Assembly: GCA_016210245.1 (NCBI GenBank)
Contig: JACQUR010000066.1
Coordinates: 1-36,552, forward strand
Source: Chloroflexota bacterium
GTDB taxonomy: Bacteria; Chloroflexota; UBA6077; JACQUR01
Reading direction: 5' to 3'
DNA: 36,552 nucleotides
Made by a program: the position numbers and the translations under genes. The notes under the pieces are model-generated. The model worked only from the letters and a program-made list of their open reading frames with translations. It was not told where the DNA came from and did no database searches. This document shows positions 1-7,852 of this stretch, piece by piece; position 1 is the stretch's first letter, and every line of letters begins with the position of its first letter.

Positions 1-174
1 GTGCGGGGCTGGGGGGCCTACTTCCGAGTGGGCAACCCCAGTCGCCACTTCACCCTGTCCGGATTGATGAGGAGAGGCTGGAAACGGGGCCAGGTCTCGG
101 GCGGCAGCGCCTGCAAGTACTGCGTGGACAGCGCCGGACCCAACAGCCACCGTGCCAGTCTCCTACTCTACCCC
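1..174 (+). pseudogene. C-terminal fragment of a group II intron maturase-like protein (partial)
   Basis: The frame open from the first base reads RGWGAYFRVGNPSRHF. This closely resembles the C-terminal maturase segment of group II intron reverse transcriptases, which typically carry RGW-x-NYFR-x-GN-x-S-x-x-F. The upstream reverse transcriptase domain would lie outside the window. After about residue 20 the usual Arg-rich maturase tail is not recognisable, and the frame runs straight into the heptamer array at 174-235, so the 3' end looks degraded or truncated. I see the motif directly; calling it a decayed intron ORF is inference. The stretch is short, so a chance match cannot be excluded. 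Confidence 0.45.
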
Positions 175-235
175 AGTGGCCAGTGGTCAGTGGCCACTGG
201 CCAGTGCTTCTGCCTTCTGCCTTCTGCCTCCTGCC
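174..235. repeat. Two abutting heptamer arrays after the epimerase stop
   Basis: Units of 7 bp in register: CAGTGGC/CAGTGGT/CAGTGGC/CACTGGC at 174-201, then TTCTGCC three times at 208-228 and TCCTGCC at 229-235. The first block contains the palindromes CAGTGGCCACTG (188-199) and CACTGGCCAGTG (195-206). The array ends 3 bp from the stop codon of the minus-strand epimerase (239-241), so it lies just downstream of that gene. The TTCTGCC word recurs at 6944-6964. Confidence 0.8.
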
Positions 236-238
236 CCC

Positions 239-1177
239 TCACCGCCGGAGCTCCTCGATGAAGTCGCGCAGGCCGGCCTCCAGGTCGTAGCGCGGCTCGT
301 AGCCCAGCTCCGCCCGCGAGCGGGAGAGGTCGAACGGCTGCAGGCGCGGGAACCGGTCGGGGCGCGGCGGGGCGACGCGCACCGCGGTGGTGCCGGGCAG
401 GATGCGCTGCAGCGTCTCCACGATGAGCTGCGGGGTGACCAGGACGCCACTGCCCAGGTTGTAGACCTGGTGAGGCAGGCGCTCGGCGCGGGCGGCCAGC
501 GCCACCCCGTGGGCTAGATCCTTGATGTAGACGTTCTCGTCGACCGGCGGGAAGCCGCTGCCCAGGGGAGCCGGGCGCCCCTCCAGCGCGGCCTTCACCA
601 GGTCGTACATCCCCTGGCCGATGCCGGACCCGCCCGCGTAGTGGCCGTAGCCGTAGACGCCGGCGAAGCGCAGGATGGCCAGTTCGAACTTGTAGGCGGC
701 GGCGTAGGCCCGCAGGATCTGCTCGCAGGCGACCTTCGAGCCGCCGTAGACCTGCCCGGCGCCGCTGGTTGGGAAGTCCTCAGTGAGCGGGGCCGGCTGC
801 GGCTGCGAGAGGTCGTTGACGCCCAGAGTGCTGGCGTGCAGTAGCCGCCGCACCCCGGCCAGGCGCACCGCCTCGGCCACGTTGAGCGTCCCGCCAATGT
901 TGATCTGGAAGCCGCGGTAGGGCACCTGCTGGGCAGCGGTGCCGATCAGGGCGGCGGTATGGATGACCACCTCCGGCCGGACCTCCTGGATCGCCTCCAG
1001 CAAGCCCGGCAGCTCGCGGATGTCGCCCCGCACCACGCGCACGTCGCCGTCGACGACGCGCTGCACGTAGTCCTGGCGCGGCGCAAGGTCGAAGAACGTG
1101 ACCTGGTCCCCGCGCTGGACCAGCTCGCGGGCCGTATGGCAGCCGACCATCCCGGCGCCAGTGATGAACACGCGCAT
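239..1177 (-). CDS. NAD-dependent epimerase/dehydratase family protein
   Basis: This is an extended short-chain dehydrogenase/reductase of the NAD-dependent sugar epimerase/dehydratase family, 312 residues, close to the usual length. The N-terminal Rossmann motif TGAGMVG is at residues 6-12 and the catalytic YGGSK (YxxxK) at 144-148, with the HAST strand (about 115) supplying the usual serine/threonine. The C-terminal half has the family's substrate-binding layout. Substrate cannot be told from sequence; nucleotide-sugar epimerisation or dehydration in the cytoplasm is the family default. Start: a GTG at 1180 overlaps the ATG at 1177. A GGGGG run a few bases upstream suits either, and I chose ATG. 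A heptamer array begins 3 bp past the stop. Confidence 0.88.
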   Translation of the reverse strand: MRVFITGAGMVGCHTARELVQRGDQVTFFDLAPRQDYVQRVVDGDVRVVRGDIRELPGLLEAIQEVRPEVVIHTAALIGTAAQQVPYRGFQINIGGTLNVAEAVRLAGVRRLLHASTLGVNDLSQPQPAPLTEDFPTSGAGQVYGGSKVACEQILRAYAAAYKFELAILRFAGVYGYGHYAGGSGIGQGMYDLVKAALEGRPAPLGSGFPPVDENVYIKDLAHGVALAARAERLPHQVYNLGSGVLVTPQLIVETLQRILPGTTAVRVAPPRPDRFPRLQPFDLSRSRAELGYEPRYDLEAGLRDFIEELRR

Positions 1178-1199
1178 CACTCAACCCCCTTGCTCAGTC

Positions 1200-1224
1200 G
1201 ATTTTGGATTTTGGATTTTGGATT
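1200..1224. repeat. ATTTTGG heptamer array
   Basis: Three exact copies of ATTTTGG (1201-1221) plus partial copies, a block strikingly AT-rich against its surroundings. It sits about 15 bp past the stop codon of the minus-strand CoxL-like gene (1239-1241), and upstream of the epimerase start (1177). It belongs to the window-wide family of arrays made of 7-bp words. Confidence 0.75.
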
Positions 1225-1238
1225 CCGATGGCCACTGA

Positions 1239-3599
1239 CTACTGCCGGCGCGCTGCCGCGATCAGGTCCCGCACCCGGGTTGGGCTGAGCGGGCCGCGGG
1301 TAATCTTGACGCCGAATGGGGCCAGCGCGTCTTCGACCGCGTTGGCGTAGGCGGCCGGAGGGGAGATGGCGCCCCCCTCACCCAGCCCCTTGATGCCCAG
1401 CGGGTTGCGGGGCGAGGGCGACTCCAGGTGCGCCACCTCGAAGTGGGGAATCTCGGCCGCGGTCGGGACCAGGTAGTCCATCAGACTGGCGGTGAGCAGT
1501 TGCCCCTCGCCGTCGTACACCAGCTCCTCGAACAGCCCGCCGCCGATGCCCTGGGCCACCCCGCCATGGACCTGCCCCTCCACGATCATCGGGTTGATCA
1601 TCCGCCCGCAGTCGTGCGCGATGGCGTACTTCAGCGTCCGCACCTGGCCGGTCTCGACGTCGACCTCGACCACCACTGCGTGAGCGCCATTGGTGTAGGT
1701 GACCGTGGGCGGCTCGTAGTAGACCGTGGCCTCCAGGCCGGGCTGCAGGTCCGCCGGCCGCGGCCGACCCGGCTCCAGCGCCTGGGCCACCTCACCCAGG
1801 GACACCTTGCGCCCGGGCAGGCCGACCACCTGGACCTGCCCGTTGCGGATCTCCAGGTCGTCCGGGTGGGCCTCCAGCAGTTGCGCGGCCATCTTCAGCG
1901 CCCTGGCGCGCACCTCGCCCGCCGCCGCGGCGACGGCGTTGCCGGCCGTGACGCCGCTGCGGCTGGCGATGGTGCCGTAGCCGTGAGTCAGGCCGGCCGT
2001 GTCGCCGCCGACGATGGTCACGTCGGCCAGGTCGACCCCCAGGTGGTCGGCGCAGATCTGGGCGAACACAGTCTGGTGGCCCTGGCCCTGCGAGCAGGCG
2101 CCGGTGTAGACGACGACCTTGCCGCTGCCGTCCACGCGGACCACCGCGCCCTCGAACGGGCCCACGCCCGTGCCCTCGACGTAGCTGGAGGTGCCCACCC
2201 CGAGGTAGCGCCCCTGGGCGCGCAACTCGGCCTGCTGGGCGCGCAGCCGCTCGTAGTCGACTAGGGCGAGCGCCCGGCGCATGGTCTCCGGGTAGTCGCC
2301 GCTGTCGTAGACCAGGGGCTGGCCGTCGCGGTAGAGCAGTCCGGCGTCGTAGGGCATCTCGTCGGGTCGGACCGAGTTCCTGAGCCGCAGCTCGGCCGGA
2401 TCCATGCCCAACTGGCGCGCGGCGCAGTCGATCACCCGATCCACGGCAAACACCGCCTCGGGCCGCCCGGCGCCCCGGTACGGTGCAGCCGGCACCTTGT
2501 TGGTTACCACGCACCGCGCCTCGACCCACAGGGCCGGCACGCGGTACGGCCCCATGAGGTGGGCGACCGTGTTGTGGGGCATGGCCAGCCCGAGGTGGTT
2601 GTAGGGGCCGTTATCAATAAGGAAGCGGTCGCGCATGCCCAGGATGCGCCCGTCCGCGTCGAGCGCGAGCTCGATGTCGTGGATCTGCTCGCGGGCGTGA
2701 ATGGCGCTGCGCAGGTGCTCCAGTCGGTCCTCGATCCACTTGACCGGGCGGCCAAGGCGCAGCGCAGCCAGGGCGACCAGCACGTCCTCGGGATAGAGGA
2801 TGGCCTTGATGCCGTAGCCGCCGCCCACGTCCGGGGCGATCACCCGCACCGTGAACTGGGGCAGCCCAAGCAAGTGGGCGATCCCCTGGCGCAGCGGGTG
2901 GGCGTTCTGGGTGGCCGACCAGACCATCAGCTCGCGCCGCTCGGGATCGTACTCCGCTACCGCTCCGCGCGTCTCGATGGTGATGCCCGTGTAGCGATGG
3001 ACGTAGAACCGCTCGCGCACCACGTGGTCGGCGCGCTGGAACGCCTGGTCTACGTCGCCCTTCTGGACGGTGAAGCGAACGCACACGTTGTCGCCCCAGG
3101 CCTCGTGCAGCAGCGGGGCGTCGGGCTGGAGGGCAGCCTCCACGTCGGCCACGGCCGGCAGCGGCTCGTAGTCGACCTCCACCAGCTCGGCCGCGTCCTC
3201 GGCCAGGTAGCGGCTCTCGGCGATGACCATGGCCACCGCCTCACCCGCGTAGCGGACCTTGTCCGGCGGCAGCAGGAAGCTATCGTCGGCCTTGACCTCC
3301 GGCTTCAGGAACTCGACCAGCGCCTTCGGCGCCGTCTTGGCCAGAAAGGGAGGCATGGGCCTGGCCGCCGCGCCCAGGTCGGCGAAGGTGAGGACGGCCG
3401 CCACCCCTGGCAGGGCCAGAGCCGCGCTGGTCTCGATGCCCTTGATCCGAGCATGAGCGTGGGGGCTGCGGACGAAGGCCGCGTGGAGCTGCCCCGGCCG
3501 CTCGATGTCGCCCACGAACCGCCCCCTGCCACGCAGCAACTGCCCATCCTCCACCCGGCGCACCGGTCGCCCGAACCATCCGTCGCTCTTGGCGCTCAT
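1239..3599 (-). CDS. Xanthine dehydrogenase/CO dehydrogenase-family molybdopterin-binding large subunit (form II CoxL-like)
   Basis: This 786-residue protein matches the full length of the molybdopterin hydroxylase large subunit. The N-terminal a/b-hammerhead domain covers about residues 15-150 and the molybdopterin-binding domain follows. Visible motifs are VGGGYG (258-263), APYRGAGR (372-379) and GIKGLGEGG (735-743), whose Glu741 matches the catalytic glutamate. The active-site loop reads PYRGAGR rather than the AYRCSFR of genuine (form I) CO dehydrogenase, so the substrate is probably another aldehyde, purine or aromatic compound. No FAD (CoxM) or 2Fe-2S (CoxS) subunit gene is adjacent, which is unusual because these enzymes work as LMS complexes. 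Start: ATG 3599 has AGGAGG about 7 bp upstream; longer upstream extensions lack homology. Confidence 0.93.
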   Translation of the reverse strand: MSAKSDGWFGRPVRRVEDGQLLRGRGRFVGDIERPGQLHAAFVRSPHAHARIKGIETSAALALPGVAAVLTFADLGAAARPMPPFLAKTAPKALVEFLKPEVKADDSFLLPPDKVRYAGEAVAMVIAESRYLAEDAAELVEVDYEPLPAVADVEAALQPDAPLLHEAWGDNVCVRFTVQKGDVDQAFQRADHVVRERFYVHRYTGITIETRGAVAEYDPERRELMVWSATQNAHPLRQGIAHLLGLPQFTVRVIAPDVGGGYGIKAILYPEDVLVALAALRLGRPVKWIEDRLEHLRSAIHAREQIHDIELALDADGRILGMRDRFLIDNGPYNHLGLAMPHNTVAHLMGPYRVPALWVEARCVVTNKVPAAPYRGAGRPEAVFAVDRVIDCAARQLGMDPAELRLRNSVRPDEMPYDAGLLYRDGQPLVYDSGDYPETMRRALALVDYERLRAQQAELRAQGRYLGVGTSSYVEGTGVGPFEGAVVRVDGSGKVVVYTGACSQGQGHQTVFAQICADHLGVDLADVTIVGGDTAGLTHGYGTIASRSGVTAGNAVAAAAGEVRARALKMAAQLLEAHPDDLEIRNGQVQVVGLPGRKVSLGEVAQALEPGRPRPADLQPGLEATVYYEPPTVTYTNGAHAVVVEVDVETGQVRTLKYAIAHDCGRMINPMIVEGQVHGGVAQGIGGGLFEELVYDGEGQLLTASLMDYLVPTAAEIPHFEVAHLESPSPRNPLGIKGLGEGGAISPPAAYANAVEDALAPFGVKITRGPLSPTRVRDLIAAARRQ

Positions 3600-3806
3600 C
3601 AATCCCTCCTGCCCTCCTGGAAAGCCGCTGGGAGGCTCACGCGGTTTGCAGAGCCTTGCCAGAGCGCATTCTACCGAGCGGAGGTGCCGCCGTCCAACGC
3701 GAAGTAGGCCGGGCTTGCGCCGCGGGTGAGGGAAGGAGTGGCAGGCGGCAGCAGGGCGGGCGGCGGTGCGTTGGCGCGAGGGTGGAGTAGGAGTGGCCTC
3801 CTGGCA

Positions 3807-3922
3807 CGTTGCCAGCAGCTCGGGGCCAGCGCACGTCGTTTTGCTCTGCACCACCGACGACTCGGTGCTGGAGAGCGCAGAAGTGCTCCTGGCGGTAGCG
3901 TACCTCCCGGTCCGGTGCGCCT
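3807..3922 (+). pseudogene. Degenerate N-terminal fragment of the TadZ/CpaE-like gene at 5589
   Basis: Translated on the plus strand, this stretch contains VVLLCTTDDSVLESAEV and later LPVRC. These align without gaps to residues 11-37 of the downstream TadZ-like protein (LLLCTNDASVLGSAGA, then APIRC). At DNA level the match starts at GCCAGCAGCTCG, equivalent to codons 2-5 of the intact gene, and runs to the RC codons. The initiator position reads GTT, and similarity stops abruptly after Arg-Cys. No receiver continuation or ATPase domain follows. I read it as a truncated duplicate of the receiver-like N-terminus. It lies upstream of, and on the same strand as, the cluster containing the intact copy. 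Confidence 0.65.
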
Positions 3923-4114
3923 GGCGGTGCCACGGAACACTTCTTGCCTCTTCACGGCATCAAATCCCCAACCCTCGTGCCCACGGGCCACAAGGGACGG
4001 GGTCCGCGCTGAAGAGTGCGCCGGCCGGGCTGCGGCGGTTGTTTCTCATCCCCTTGCGGTGCCCCCGTACAGACACATGGAGGAAGCTGTCCTGTCGATG
4101 AATGAGAGATGTCG

Positions 4115-4120
4115 TATAAT
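4115..4120 (+). promoter_or_regulatory. Candidate -10 box (TATAAT)
   Basis: A perfect TATAAT lies within GTCGTATAATGCGAC, a short imperfect dyad, with a second CGTATA following at 4126-4131. It is about 170 bp upstream of the small gene at 4292, which opens a four-gene plus-strand cluster. No convincing TTGACA-like -35 element is visible at 17 bp spacing. Confidence 0.4.
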
Positions 4121-4291
4121 GCGACGTATAGGATACCTAAGGTAGCAGATATGGCAGGCTGCGCATGGTGTCCCACTCGGGAGCGAAACGCGCTGGCGAG
4201 CGACGCCCCTGGCTCGAGCGCGGCGCCTCGCCGGTGCGACGGCCGGCCGGGACGAACGGACGCCAGGCCAGGCGAGTGGTGGAGGTGATTC

Positions 4292-4567
4292 ATGGCTACG
4301 AACGGCAAGGTGAGCGTGGCCCAGCAGTTGCAGACGGTGCAGCGCCTGCTCCGGACGGTCGAGCAGGCGCACGCGCTCGCACGGGACGTCAGCCTGGAGC
4401 TGAGCGGGATCCGGGTCTCGTCGTCCACGCCCAGGGTGACCCCGCTCGGCTACTCGTTGGGCATCTGCCTGGGCGACGCCGAGAGCAGCGCCAGTCGGCT
4501 GGCCGGGCTGCGCGGCGAACTGAAGGACCTGGCGGCGCTGTTGGAGGAACTGGAGGCTCCGCGGTGA
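4292..4567 (+). CDS. Small helical protein, first gene of a TadZ/CNBD cluster
   Basis: A 91-residue protein of unknown function. It is rich in Leu, Glu and Arg with two predicted helical stretches (about residues 8-35 and 62-90) separated by a Ser/Thr/Gly-rich centre, which suggests a helical hairpin or coiled-coil partner protein. No signal peptide or membrane segment. The start is well supported: GGAGGTGATT sits just before the ATG at 4292. It precedes the cyclic-nucleotide-binding gene by about 55 bp on the same strand and is probably co-transcribed with it. Confidence 0.72.
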   Translation: MATNGKVSVAQQLQTVQRLLRTVEQAHALARDVSLELSGIRVSSSTPRVTPLGYSLGICLGDAESSASRLAGLRGELKDLAALLEELEAPR

Positions 4568-4622
4568 GCCACGACCCGAACCCGTGCGCCTCGAGGCGCG
4601 CGCGCTGTGGCGGTGGAGATCC

Positions 4623-5147
4623 ATGGTGAACGCGCTTGCTCAGCCGAGTGCTATCAAGCGGAAGCGTGATTGCCTGCGCTCCGTCGGGATCTTCGAGCGC
4701 TTGCCGGAGCAGGCGCTGGATCACCTGGCGTTGCTCTGCGAGCACCACACCTGCTCCGATGGTGAGATCGTGTTTCGGCAGGGTGACCGGGGCGACCGCA
4801 TGTACCTGGTGGAGTCCGGCCGGGTCCTGCTGTTCTACTCGGATGCCGCCGGGAATGTCCGCCAGTTGGCAACCGTCGAGCCGGGCGGCTACTTCGGCGA
4901 GCTGGCGCTGCTCTCGAACAACCCGAGGGCGGCGAGCGCCGAGTGCGAGGGCGAGACGGAGTTACTCAGCCTCTCGGGCCACGACCTGAAACGGCTGCTG
5001 GCCGAGAGCGCGCCGGCGATGCGCGGCCTCATCGGGGCAACCAGGGCGTACGAGCCTCCCCAGCGCTGCCCGAGGTTCTGGGAGCGGTTCTGGCCGGGGC
5101 GCGCTCGCGGGCGCGGCCAGCCCAACCGGAAGCGAGATGCGGCTTGA
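4623..5147 (+). CDS. Cyclic nucleotide-binding domain protein (CRP-like sensor domain, no HTH)
   Basis: A 174-residue protein containing a single cNMP-binding domain (about residues 15-130). The phosphate-binding cassette is visible as FGELALL followed by RAASA. A leading helix (LRSVGIFERLPEQALDHL) matches the N-terminal helix of CRP/FNR-family sensors. The C-terminus is basic and Pro/Arg-rich and has no winged-helix DNA-binding domain, so this looks like a cAMP or c-di-GMP-type sensor acting through protein contacts rather than a transcription factor. Start: ATG 4623 with GGTGGAG 4-8 bp upstream was preferred over GTG 4584, which has no ribosome-binding site. The stop overlaps the TTG start proposed for the next gene. 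Confidence 0.85.
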   Translation: MVNALAQPSAIKRKRDCLRSVGIFERLPEQALDHLALLCEHHTCSDGEIVFRQGDRGDRMYLVESGRVLLFYSDAAGNVRQLATVEPGGYFGELALLSNNPRAASAECEGETELLSLSGHDLKRLLAESAPAMRGLIGATRAYEPPQRCPRFWERFWPGRARGRGQPNRKRDAA

Positions 5148-5599
5148 GTCCGGGGCAGAGCGATCGCGCCCCGTTGCGCCCAGTGCCCCTGAGAAGCTCA
5201 TCCGTCGTCCTGCTCACACCCCGCCTCTCCGTGCCGGCGGGAGCGGCGTCCACGCCGCTGGCGCGGAGTGGGCTGGAGAGGGAGCCGGGCGGTGCAACAG
5301 CGACGCTGCTCCGCGACGGAGCAGGAGACGGACCGCCGGTGGCGCGGGAGACGGCCTCGAGCCTCGAGCTGCAGCTCTCCGGCCCGATCGTGTTGTCGGC
5401 GCGCGCCAAGCTGAGCCTGCCGCGTCTCTTCAGGCTGGAGCAGGATGTCGCTCAGGTGGCAGGGGCGGCCGACGCGAGGCTCGAGGTCCTGGAGGATGGC
5501 CATGTCGTGGTCCACGTGCCGCCTCAGACGAGGACCCGGGTGCGCGAGTTCCTCATCCTGGAGGGTGAACTGGTGGAGGGAAACGCTGATGGCCAGTAA
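5144..5599 (+). CDS. Unknown protein between the CNBD protein and TadZ-like ATPase
   Basis: A 151-residue frame of unknown function. The N-terminal third is Ser/Pro/Arg-rich and low in complexity. The C-terminal 75 residues look like a folded alpha/beta segment, with alternating hydrophobic strands such as ARLEVLEDGHVVVHVPP and REFLILEGELVEG. The proposed TTG start at 5144 overlaps the upstream stop codon (TTGA), and the 3' end overlaps the TadZ-like start by 11 bp. This arrangement implies translational coupling and supports the frame. An internal GTG at 5183 is an alternative start. Function could be linked to the sensor/ATPase pair, but nothing in the sequence names it. Confidence 0.55.
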   Translation: MSPGQSDRAPLRPVPLRSSSVVLLTPRLSVPAGAASTPLARSGLEREPGGATATLLRDGAGDGPPVARETASSLELQLSGPIVLSARAKLSLPRLFRLEQDVAQVAGAADARLEVLEDGHVVVHVPPQTRTRVREFLILEGELVEGNADGQ

Positions 5600-6851
5600 C
5601 TCGAGCCCGGGCCGCGGTCTCCTGCTCTGCACGAACGACGCCTCGGTGCTTGGAAGCGCCGGGGCGCTCGGCGCCGTGGGCTACGCGCCCATCCGCTGCT
5701 CGTCGTTCAAGGAGTTTCAGCGCGAGTTCGGCGGCGGGGTCGTGGCGGTGGTGCTCGACGCCGAGCTCCCCAAGCGCGAAACCTTCGCCATCTACCGGGC
5801 CCTGCGCCAGGAGGGCAAGGCGCCGTTCCTCGTCCTGCTTCCACCGCCCAGCTCGGATCAGCCCGCATGGACGATCGACCTGGAGCAGGGGGAGCAAGAG
5901 GAGTTCGCGCGCAAGCCCATCACCACCCCGGAGCTGGTCCTGCGGCTCAACGCGCAGTTGATCCGCTGCGGCGCCGTCGTGCCCGATGGAACCGGGTTCG
6001 AGGTCGCACCCAGCTCGCGGGCCGCGGCCGCGCTCGCGGGCTACGGCACGGTCATCTGCGTCTTCGGCGCCCACGGGGGCGTGGGCAAGACCACCATCGC
6101 GGTCCACCTCGCCCTCGGCCTGGTGCAGTTCACGCAAGCGCGTGTGGCGTTGATCGATGGCGACCTGTGGTCGGGCGACAGCCTGGTGGCCCTGGACCTG
6201 ACCAGCACCCGGACCATTCTCGACGCGACTGCCAACGGCCTGCCCCACGATCCGGAGGTCTGGACCCACGTCCTGGTCGAGCATCGCAGCGGGCTCAAGG
6301 TCCTGGCCCCGCCCTCGCGCCTGGAGGACGTGGAGCGGGTGCCCGAAGGCGCCGTGGCGGCGGCCGCCCAGGGCTTGCGCCGCTACTTCGACTTCGTGGT
6401 GGTGGACCTGGACGACGCGCTGACCGAGCAGACGCTCCAGGTGCTCGAGCAGGCAGACCTGGTGCTGGTGGTCACGACCCCCGAGTTTGGCTCGCTGCGC
6501 AACACGGTCCGCTTCCTGACCGTCGATTCGCAGATCCGCTTGAACAATCACGTTCGGGTCGTGCTCAACCGCTCCAACGCGGGGCTCGACCTGAAACAGG
6601 TCAAGTCGGTCATCCCGCACCCCATCATGGCCATGGTGCCCAGCGACGGACACCTGTTCCTTGCCGCCTGGAACCATGGGTCCACGGTGTTCGAGGTGGA
6701 TGCCGCCGGCCACACCCAGGCCCGGCGAACGCTTGAGACGCTCGCACGCGACGTGGCGGAGCTGTGTCGCCCCGAGGCAGCCAACGCCAGGGGCGGCGGC
6801 TTCTCCCCGCTGTCGGCACTCCGTCGGAAGGTGCTGGCCAGCGCGAAGTGA
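5589..6851 (+). CDS. TadZ/CpaE-like ParA-superfamily ATPase with receiver-like N-terminus
   Basis: A 420-residue protein. Residues about 8-125 form an atypical receiver-like domain: VVLDAEL places Asp57 near the usual phosphoacceptor position, and ARKP carries the conserved Lys109-Pro. Residues about 150-390 are a MinD/ParA-type ATPase with deviant Walker A GAHGGVGKTT (160-169), the switch strand VALIDGDLW (about 186-194) and Walker B-like FVVVDLDD. This architecture is that of CpaE/TadZ, which position Flp/Tad pilus secretion machinery at the membrane or pole. No other tad genes are visible here. GGAGGG lies 8 bp before the ATG. A decayed copy of the N-terminus lies at 3807-3922. A GC hairpin follows the stop. 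Confidence 0.88.
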   Translation: MASNSSPGRGLLLCTNDASVLGSAGALGAVGYAPIRCSSFKEFQREFGGGVVAVVLDAELPKRETFAIYRALRQEGKAPFLVLLPPPSSDQPAWTIDLEQGEQEEFARKPITTPELVLRLNAQLIRCGAVVPDGTGFEVAPSSRAAAALAGYGTVICVFGAHGGVGKTTIAVHLALGLVQFTQARVALIDGDLWSGDSLVALDLTSTRTILDATANGLPHDPEVWTHVLVEHRSGLKVLAPPSRLEDVERVPEGAVAAAAQGLRRYFDFVVVDLDDALTEQTLQVLEQADLVLVVTTPEFGSLRNTVRFLTVDSQIRLNNHVRVVLNRSNAGLDLKQVKSVIPHPIMAMVPSDGHLFLAAWNHGSTVFEVDAAGHTQARRTLETLARDVAELCRPEAANARGGGFSPLSALRRKVLASAK

Positions 6852-6864
6852 AGACCGGCGGGCC

Positions 6865-6885
6865 GCACAGGCGAGCCGCCTGTGC
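6865..6885 (+). terminator. Hairpin downstream of the TadZ-like gene
   Basis: GCACAGGCG (6865-6873), a 3-nt loop, then CGCCTGTGC (6877-6885): a perfect 9-bp GC-rich stem starting 13 bp after the TadZ-like stop. No T-run follows, so termination may need Rho or be inefficient; the assignment rests on stem and position. Confidence 0.5.
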
Positions 6886-6936
6886 CACTGGCTCGCCGGG
6901 CAATGGGCAGAAAGGCACGTGCCGAGGGTCTGCCTC

Positions 6937-6969
6937 GACTGCCTTCTGCCTTCTGCCTTCTGCCGCCTG
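6937..6969. repeat. TTCTGCC heptamer array
   Basis: TTCTGCC at 6944-6950, 6951-6957 and 6958-6964, preceded by the variant GACTGCC (6937-6943). The array ends 3 bp from the stop codon of the minus-strand gene at 6973. The same word forms the array at 208-228 next to the epimerase stop. Confidence 0.75.
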
Positions 6970-6972
6970 GAC

Positions 6973-7494
6973 TCAGGGCCGCGGCGGCTGGTCCATGCGC
7001 CGGGCGAGCAGGATGTGGTGCTTGTTCACCAGCAGGCCGTCGGCGGCTCGGCCCTCGCCGGTGGGCGTGGTGAGCGTGGCGCGGCCGAACTCGAGGAACA
7101 GCTCCGTGGAACGCCGCAGCACGCCTGACAGGTCCATGTCCCGGAGCAGGTAGACGGGGCCGGCGATGGTGATGCGGGTGGTGAGCACGAGGCTCACTTC
7201 CATCGGAGCCATGCCCCGCGGCACGTAGGTCGAGGCAGGCATAGCCGGCGCCTCAGCCGTGCCCCAGGGCTGCACGTAGGTGACGTGGTCGACCGGCACC
7301 AGTAGCTCCGGTACTTCAGCTCCGTCCTGCACGTCTTCGGTGGAGGCGCGGGTGAGCGCCAGCACGTTGCCCATCTGGTTCAGATACTCGGCGATCCGCC
7401 CCGCGGCCGGCGGCGGCAGCGCTCCATACGCCTCAGCTCCGGTGCGGAGTCCCACCAGCGCCCACTGGAGCGGCGCTCCGCCAATTGGCGCCAC
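6973..7494 (-). CDS. Conserved-looking protein of unknown function
   Basis: A 173-residue protein with no signal peptide and no membrane segment. The first part is a helix-rich region (LQWALVGLRTGAEAYGALPP). The middle contains VPVDHVTYVQPWG. The C-terminal 70 residues alternate hydrophobic strands, with a Gly-rich turn and LLVNKHHILLARRM near the end, reminiscent of small beta-barrel or PilZ-like sensory domains; I cannot assign a family. Start: GTG at 7494 is preceded by GGGAGGAGA at 8 bp, much better than upstream alternatives. It is divergent from the gene at 7853. A TTCTGCC array begins 3 bp past its stop. Confidence 0.7.
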   Translation of the reverse strand: MAPIGGAPLQWALVGLRTGAEAYGALPPPAAGRIAEYLNQMGNVLALTRASTEDVQDGAEVPELLVPVDHVTYVQPWGTAEAPAMPASTYVPRGMAPMEVSLVLTTRITIAGPVYLLRDMDLSGVLRRSTELFLEFGRATLTTPTGEGRAADGLLVNKHHILLARRMDQPPRP

Positions 7495-7852
7495 GGCTGT
7501 TCTCCTCCCTGGTCCTGGTGTAACCGGCTCGGTCCTGTCGCAGGCGGGTGGTAGCGCCATCGCATGATGGCGTAGTGAAGTGTAGCACGGAAGTCCTCTA
7601 CCGCCAGACTCCCCGTCGGCTCGCGTTGAGCAGCCGCCCCGCTCCAGGCGCTCCTGCCCCGCTGGTGGGCGCTCGGGTGAGGCGGGGAAGCCTCGGCGGG
7701 CCAGGGGTAGCGCGCGAGTACGTTCGTGCCGCCGTGCCATGCTATAGTGCTGCAGGGTGCGCCCGGCCGAGGGCGACCTGGCAGGCGGGAGCGAGGGGTC
7801 GACCGAGCCCGCCCGCCGAGTGCGTGGAGACGCTGATTACGGGGTAGCCTCG
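7495..7852. promoter_or_regulatory. Divergent intergenic region with promoter-like box
   Basis: This 358-bp gap separates the divergent genes starting at 7494 and 7853. It holds a short dyad CGCCATC-GCAT-GATGGCG (about 7555-7572) and a TATAGT box (about 7743-7748) reading toward the plus-strand gene. No -35 element is clear, and no small gene is supported. Confidence 0.3.

Larger units (their letters stand above)
3600..4291. other. Gene-poor interval with a decayed tadZ-like fragment
   Basis: No intact gene is supported between the CoxL-like start and the small gene at 4292. The interval holds a degenerate copy of the first part of the TadZ-like gene (3807-3922) and a TATAAT box (4115-4120) inside a CGTATA-containing stretch. 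The rest shows no recognisable coding signal. Confidence 0.6.

Noticed and set aside
3766..4101. An intact gene containing the TadZ-like N-terminal similarity
   Set aside because: Similarity covers only about 35 residues and stops abruptly, with no start signal or ATPase domain. Treated as a pseudogene fragment.
5553..6713. Long minus-strand frame opposite the TadZ-like gene
   Set aside because: No family features; the plus strand has clear Walker and receiver motifs and a ribosome-binding site.
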